Both the position numbers and the translations under genes were made by a program. Positions 60,096-64,000 of a stretch of 64,000 nucleotides of DNA are shown piece by piece; within the stretch, counting starts at the first letter, position 1; every line of letters starts with the position of its first letter. A model generated the notes under the pieces. That model ran no database searches and was not told the DNA's origin. It saw nothing but the letters and a program-made list of their open reading frames with translations. The stretch comes from Peribacillus frigoritolerans. GTDB taxonomy: Bacteria > Bacillota > Bacilli > Bacillales > Bacillaceae. Location of the stretch: assembly GCF_004358755.1 (NCBI RefSeq), contig NZ_SMZY01000002.1, positions 682,001-746,000 of the forward strand, given 5' to 3'.

Positions 60096-60606
60096 TTAAA
60101 AATCCCTCCTTTAATAATTGTTTTTTTAGAACTGGCATCGCCCTAAAAAGCGTTGATTTAACCTTACTTTCAGACCAGCTCAAAATCATTGCGGTATCCT
60201 CTATAGAAAAACCCTTGATCTTTCTTAAAACGATCACTTTTCTATATGTATCTTTAATTTCACCTAACGCTTTATAAAGTTCATATGAGTTCTCTTTTAT
60301 TTTTATAATTTCTTCAGGCAATTGATTATTGTTTTTTTGTGAAATAAATAATTCTTTAAAAAACATGCTATGCTTACGCTTTCTTAAAAAATCAACCGTT
60401 AGATTGTGAGCAATACTAAATAACCATGTTTTTTCACTAGAATGATGTTTAAAAGAATCATAATACAAATATGCTTTAACAAACGTATCGTGGGTCAAAT
60501 CTTCTGCTTGTTGGTAATCTTTAACCAACAATAAAATAAAGGTTAAAACTGATTTACTATGTTGGTCATACCAATCAGCAATTTCTTCTTTTCTGTACTC
60601 CGACAA
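60070..60606 (-). CDS. ECF RNA polymerase sigma factor
   Basis: A 178-residue extracytoplasmic-function sigma factor. Region 2 has DYQQAEDLTHDTFVKAYLYY and KTWLFSIAHNLTVDFLRKRK (about residues 27-78), and region 4 has VIVLRKIKGFSIEDTAMILS and ESKVKSTLFRAMPVLKK (about 123-165). The start is TTG at 60606 with GGGGGG about 6 bases upstream. First gene of a sigma/anti-sigma pair; regulon unknown. Confidence 0.9.
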   Translation of the reverse strand: MSEYRKEEIADWYDQHSKSVLTFILLLVKDYQQAEDLTHDTFVKAYLYYDSFKHHSSEKTWLFSIAHNLTVDFLRKRKHSMFFKELFISQKNNNQLPEEIIKIKENSYELYKALGEIKDTYRKVIVLRKIKGFSIEDTAMILSWSESKVKSTLFRAMPVLKKQLLKEGFLNEEAIRRY

Positions 60607-60873
60607 ATTTACCCCCCCATTTCTTGATGTTCAATACTTAGACGTACTAACAAATCAAAAGTTGTGTTTTTAAATTTTTTTATTGAAAAAAATCCTAAAT
60701 ATAGATTTTTCTCCCTCTCTTTTAGAGGTCGATAGTATAAATTAATTATCACATTATTCCGTAAATACTTAATCAATAATATCGGCCTTAGTTGAACAAG
60801 ATCCTCAATTACTATATGATTACACTAAACAAATCTAGCTAACATAATGAAACCTCTAGGCAGTTACCAAACC

Positions 60874-60903
60874 AAAAACCCCTTGATAAACAAGGGGTTT
60901 TTC
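60874..60903. terminator. Bidirectional terminator
   Basis: AAAAACCCCTTG / CAAGGGGTTTTT with a 5-base loop. It ends the small-ORF operon on the minus strand. The rest of 60607-60944 is AT-rich and holds no gene I can support. Confidence 0.85.
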
Positions 60904-60944
60904 CATGAGAATTTATCGGGTATGCACGTTTTTATACAAGCCTG

Positions 60945-61082
60945 TCAGATCAACGTTTTGAGCTGAGGAAGAAGCTGGCCGGCTGCATAAAAAACAAGGG
61001 TTTTAAGCAGAAGTTCTTTTTTTTGATAAAGAGTGTCTTTTAGTGGTGAACTATTAATATCCTGATCCATCATGGCTTCCAT
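60945..61082 (-). CDS. Possible 45-residue small protein overlapping its neighbour
   Basis: A frame opening MEAMMDQDINSSPLKDTLYQ and ending LLPQLKTLI, with a hydrophobic, weakly amphipathic second half (about residues 24-45). It overlaps the 3' end of the upstream small ORF by 29 bases in another frame. GGAAG lies 5 bases before the internal ATG at 61070, and a terminator follows 40 bases after the stop, which supports a real gene. No family recognised. Confidence 0.4.
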   Translation of the reverse strand: MEAMMDQDINSSPLKDTLYQKKELLLKTLVFYAAGQLLPQLKTLI

Positions 61083-61230
61083 TGGAATTGATGCCGTTTT
61101 GATTGATAACTTCCCCTAGTTTTTCATCTTGGATCTTTTCATCAGGTGGAGTGCTTCCAGATTTTTTTTCAAGATAAATAGCAATACCACCTAGAATAAC
61201 GACAGGAGTCAATAAATATAACCAAATCAT
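61054..61230 (-). CDS. 58-residue single-span membrane protein
   Basis: A small protein with one N-terminal helix (MIWLYLLTPVVILGGIAIYL) and a hydrophilic tail rich in Asp, Glu, Asn and Gly. ATG 61230 follows GGAGAGTGA, a good RBS; ATG 61245 lacks one. Function unknown. It is followed by an overlapping 45-residue frame. Confidence 0.65.
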   Translation of the reverse strand: MIWLYLLTPVVILGGIAIYLEKKSGSTPPDEKIQDEKLGEVINQNGINSNGSHDGSGY

Positions 61231-61404
61231 ACTATCACTCTCCAAATAATATTATGGTTATTTGTTTAAAAAGGTTTCTAATGCTGCGGCCAGTTAACAC
61301 ACCCATTATGCTGTTAATTAGTGTGTTATACGAAGTGTTATTTTTTATGTGTTTTTATGTTTTGCACCCCTGAACCGAACTCGCTAAATCAAACCCCAAG
61401 CCTT

Positions 61405-62193
61405 CTACCATTCCATCGGTACTTCTCCATATTTTTCCCAAAGCTTTGGAAATCTATTTTGCAGTTCTTTCTCGTCATCCTCTTCCCAGTCCAATTCAAT
61501 TTCAGGCTGTGCCTCAAATCCTTCAAGTTTGTCAAACAGTTCGTAATAATCCTCATCATCCCGGCCTGTTTTTTCTTCAAAAGCCATGCAGGCTGCTGAT
61601 AAAAGCTCTTCTAGCTGAGGGAATTCCCCCTCTTCTTCCCTCTTCTCAAGCAGTGGTATCAGCACTTCAGGATTAGATATGGCTGCTTCGTATGTCTCTT
61701 TTCCTTGAAAAATAAGCCATGCTCTAAAATAATCAAAACAATCATCCGAGCACCCTCCCATAATAATATAGGCGGCAGCCCATAAATTTGAAGAGTATGA
61801 TTCGTTCATAAACTTCTGAAGGATGTAATCGAAACGCACAAGATCCTTATTAGGCATTTTTAATAACGCATAGGTCAGCACCTCAATTTGTTCCTCACTG
61901 TCGGCTTCCTTCCTCTTGGCTGTTTGCAATAGATTCCAGAATGCATGCTCAGTCATAGAGCTTTCTTTCATAATACCTTCTTTTTTTTCAGCTGGGAGAT
62001 AGCCTTTTTTCATTTTTGCTTTAATCAGCTTTTCTGCTTCCTTCCTGCATTCTTCCTCGGATTCGAATCCTTTTGTCTTGACCGCTCCGCTTGTCCCTAT
62101 TTTTCCGTATGTAATCGTAAAAGTGGTATGATCCGTCTGTATTTTCCAAAATTTATTCGATGATCCATCTTTGTAAACCAAAAGTGTTTCCAT
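61405..62193 (-). CDS. WGR plus DUF4240 domain protein
   Basis: A 262-residue protein. It has an N-terminal WGR domain (about residues 1-70, with KFWKIQTDHTTFTITYGKIG then GTSG), a linker, and a DUF4240 domain (about 80-215, with AFWNLLQTAKRKEADSEEQI and YIIMGGCSDDCFDYFRAWLI). The C-terminal end is acidic. WGR domains bind DNA or nucleic acid ends in PARPs and others. DUF4240 is common in polymorphic-toxin and immunity-type settings but has no known activity. ATG 62193 follows GGGAGG by 9 bases. The gene is alone. Confidence 0.83.
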   Translation of the reverse strand: METLLVYKDGSSNKFWKIQTDHTTFTITYGKIGTSGAVKTKGFESEEECRKEAEKLIKAKMKKGYLPAEKKEGIMKESSMTEHAFWNLLQTAKRKEADSEEQIEVLTYALLKMPNKDLVRFDYILQKFMNESYSSNLWAAAYIIMGGCSDDCFDYFRAWLIFQGKETYEAAISNPEVLIPLLEKREEEGEFPQLEELLSAACMAFEEKTGRDDEDYYELFDKLEGFEAQPEIELDWEEDDEKELQNRFPKLWEKYGEVPMEW

Positions 62194-62330
62194 CTCTTTC
62201 ACCCTCCCTTTCTATCTATTTTACTTTGAATGAAATCCCTTTTATAGGTAAAAAATAGAAAAAAGCAAAACAAAAAGCATCACCGATTAAAGTCATGCCA
62301 TCCATTTTCCTGCTATTCTGATATTTCTCT

Positions 62331-62981
62331 TTATACCAGGCTGTAATCCCGCATCTCCATGTATCTCTCGAGTTTTCGCTTTACCCGCTGGAGTGCATTG
62401 TCTATTGATTTAACGTGCTTATTCAGCTCTTCAGAGATTTCAACGTAGGATTGTCCGTCCATGTAAAGGGCCAATACTTTTCTTTCCAGATCGCTCAGCA
62501 TTTCAGCCATTTTCATTTCAATGTCCAGCGCTTTTTCCTGGTTGATGATCAAAGTGGCCGGATCCATTGTTTTTGTTCCGGGAATCACATCGAGCAGCGT
62601 GTGGTTATCATCTTCAAAAAGAGGCTTGTACAAAGAGACATAGGAATTAAGAGGGGTGTGCTTTTGACGGGTAGCTGTTTTAATGGCCGTAATAATCTGT
62701 CTGGTAATGCATAATTCTGCAAACGCCTTGAATGAAGCCTGCTTGTCCACTTTGAAGTCACGAATGGCTTTATAAAGTCCAATCATCCCTTCTTGCACGA
62801 TATCTTCCCGTTCTCCGCCAATAAGAAAATATCTGCTTGCTTTGGCCCGGACAAAATTGCGATATTTGCTGATTAAAAAGTCGGTCGATTCTGAATCTCC
62901 ATTTTGAACGAGTTCAAGCAAAACCTCATCTGTCAAATCAGCATAACTTGTTATCTTCCTCACTTCTAATGTAACACTCAT
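62331..62981 (-). CDS. SigH-like RNA polymerase sigma factor (paralogue)
   Basis: A 216-residue sigma-70 family protein closely resembling B. subtilis SigH: ISKYRNFVRAKASRYFLIGG, EDIVQEGMIGLYKAIRDFK, AELCITRQIITAIKTATRQK and EISEELNKHVKSIDNALQRV. SigH drives early sporulation and competence genes. The usual sigH neighbours (rpmG, secE, nusG) are absent; here a WGR protein and a CPBP protease flank it. It is therefore probably a second SigH-type factor, or a moved one. ATG 62981 follows GGAGGG by about 6 bases; the ATG at 63026 has no RBS. Confidence 0.88.
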   Translation of the reverse strand: MSVTLEVRKITSYADLTDEVLLELVQNGDSESTDFLISKYRNFVRAKASRYFLIGGEREDIVQEGMIGLYKAIRDFKVDKQASFKAFAELCITRQIITAIKTATRQKHTPLNSYVSLYKPLFEDDNHTLLDVIPGTKTMDPATLIINQEKALDIEMKMAEMLSDLERKVLALYMDGQSYVEISEELNKHVKSIDNALQRVKRKLERYMEMRDYSLV

Positions 62982-63303
62982 ACAGATCCCTCCGCAGATT
63001 TCATGATGATGATGGTCCCTCTCCAAAAACTAGCAACTAGGAAGTATGTTTATATTACCTCAGATAGAACCTGAAAGATATTCAAAAATATCGACTCTTG
63101 TTTACAGCGGAAGCCATAAAATAAGAAAACATTGCAAGAATAGATATGAAATTTGTCGAATGTTGAAGATTTTTCGTTTTTTTTGTCGGTATTTTGTTTA
63201 AAAAACAGGTTTTAAATGCAGGAAATTTGAATATGGGAGAAGAAAGGATTTTTCCTTCTTTATCAAGAAGAAATAGAAGAACGTATTTTAAAGAGGTGAT
63301 ACT

Positions 63304-63951
63304 GTGCTCGGATATTCGCTGCTTCTTCTTGGCCCCGCCATCATGATTGCTTTTGGACTGCATGCTATGAAAAGTGTCCCCCTGACTTTTAGTCTGTTTT
63401 ACGGCTGGCTTCTGCTGTTCTCAGCTTCAAGCATCCGACAGAGCCTTCAATTTCTTAGAAACAATGCACTCTTAAATAAAGGGGTCTTAACAGGTTTCGG
63501 TACTGGAATCCTCTTTTTATTCCTGATCTTCGGTACCGTTTCAGCTTTCTCTGACTCTTTTTTTGATGCAGAAAAGCTTCAGCAGCAGTTAATAGATTGG
63601 AACTTTACTGGCGGGCATCTCATCTGGCTTATTCTGATCCTGCTGATCGTCAATCCTTTATTGGAAGAATATTATTGGCGGGAATTTATGTACACTAAGC
63701 TGATGCAAAAACTGAGTGTTTTAAAAACCATCCTGATTACATCCTTTTTCTACAGCCTTTATCACCTGCTGTCACTGATCTTCCTGTTTAACTGGCCAAT
63801 CAATCTTCTTGCAGTCATCCCTGTCTTCCTGGCGGGAATGATTTGGGGGTATTTTCGTCATCGATTCCGCTCACTGGTCCCAGCCATTCTGTGTCACATG
63901 CTTTCAGATTTAGGAATTATACTTGTTTACTTGAAATTTTTTCACGTCTAA
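63304..63951 (+). CDS. CPBP family intramembrane protease
   Basis: A 215-residue membrane protein with about six helices. The CPBP motifs are NPLLEEYYWREFMYTKL near residue 120 (EExxxR), FFYSLYHLLSL near 150 (FxxxH) and VPAILCHMLSDLGII near 195. Substrate unknown. GTG 63304 follows GAGGTG by 5 bases. Divergent from the SigH-like gene; 63027-63303 between them is AT-rich with nothing else seen. Confidence 0.88.
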   Translation: MLGYSLLLLGPAIMIAFGLHAMKSVPLTFSLFYGWLLLFSASSIRQSLQFLRNNALLNKGVLTGFGTGILFLFLIFGTVSAFSDSFFDAEKLQQQLIDWNFTGGHLIWLILILLIVNPLLEEYYWREFMYTKLMQKLSVLKTILITSFFYSLYHLLSLIFLFNWPINLLAVIPVFLAGMIWGYFRHRFRSLVPAILCHMLSDLGIILVYLKFFHV

Positions 63952-64000
63952 TGCTTCACCTGTACTTCCTTTCTGACTTTTGCAGGCTCATCGGGTTTTC
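63948..64000 (-). CDS. C-terminal end of a gene cut by the window edge
   Basis: A minus-strand frame reads KPDEPAKVRKEVQVKH before a TAG at 63948-63950. The charged tail and the convergent overlap with the CPBP stop codon are compatible with a real gene end, but 16 residues are too few to assign it. Confidence 0.35.
   Translation of the reverse strand, partial: KPDEPAKVRKEVQVKH

Overview
The window looks like a chromosomal segment of a low-GC, endospore-forming member of the Bacillaceae (Bacillus, Metabacillus or Peribacillus type). Support comes from a gerA-type spore germination operon, a CotF-like coat protein, a Spo0M-like protein, a SigH-like sigma factor, a des-desK-desR membrane-fluidity locus, a KimA potassium importer behind a c-di-AMP riboswitch, a SigB-type promoter on a YflT stress gene, AGGAGG-type ribosome binding sites with several TTG and GTG starts, and fragments of a repeat common in Bacillaceae. 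I see no rRNA, tRNA, complete insertion sequence, prophage or CRISPR array.

Layout. 1-8 kb: end of a TAXI-type TRAP uptake locus, katG behind a PerR/Fur-like box, a zinc alcohol dehydrogenase, and a manganese catalase flanked by two DUF3231 proteins. 8-13.5 kb: spore coat and germination genes and a DUF1206 membrane protein. 13.7-18 kb: small proteins, a YdcF protein, and an operon (FbpB-like, Spo0M-like, TerC) behind a yybP-ykoY manganese riboswitch. 18-22 kb: a class III CoA-transferase behind an unidentified structured leader, two short-chain dehydrogenases, and a decayed stretch with a dehydrogenase pseudogene. 22-25.6 kb: a sortase, a sortase-anchored protein built from two copies of an unnamed helical domain, and a divergent orphan response regulator. 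26-34 kb: YeeI, YflT, a SPOR-NAGPA secreted protein, an MFS exporter and a MarR-MMPL pair.

34-44.4 kb: kimA with its riboswitch, a secreted single-domain relative of the sortase substrate, a thioesterase, an amidase, a SurA_N lipoprotein, a repeat-rich intergenic region with a 52-bp tandem repeat, and a regulator-CPBP-ABC operon. 44.4-52 kb: mostly single genes (membrane protein, MFS, esterase, GNATs, DinB proteins, Nudix, HxlR) plus a truncated dehydrogenase. 52-58.5 kb: desR-desK-des, a DinB protein, a DoxX protein with two identical palindromes around its promoter, catE and DUF817. 58.5-64 kb: an ECF sigma/DUF4179 pair, two overlapping small ORFs, a WGR-DUF4240 protein, a sigH paralogue outside the usual sigH neighbourhood, and a CPBP protease.

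Themes. Oxidative and metal stress recur (KatG, Mn catalase, Mn riboswitch-TerC, YflT, DoxX/CatE). Envelope homeostasis is the second theme (KimA, Des/DesKR, MMPL, CPBP proteases, sortase). The least explained items are the sortase-linked helical domain family, the leader RNA at about 19.3-19.5 kb, and the imperfect structured repeats near 20.3 and 55.8 kb. All family assignments are from reading the sequence; no database search was run.
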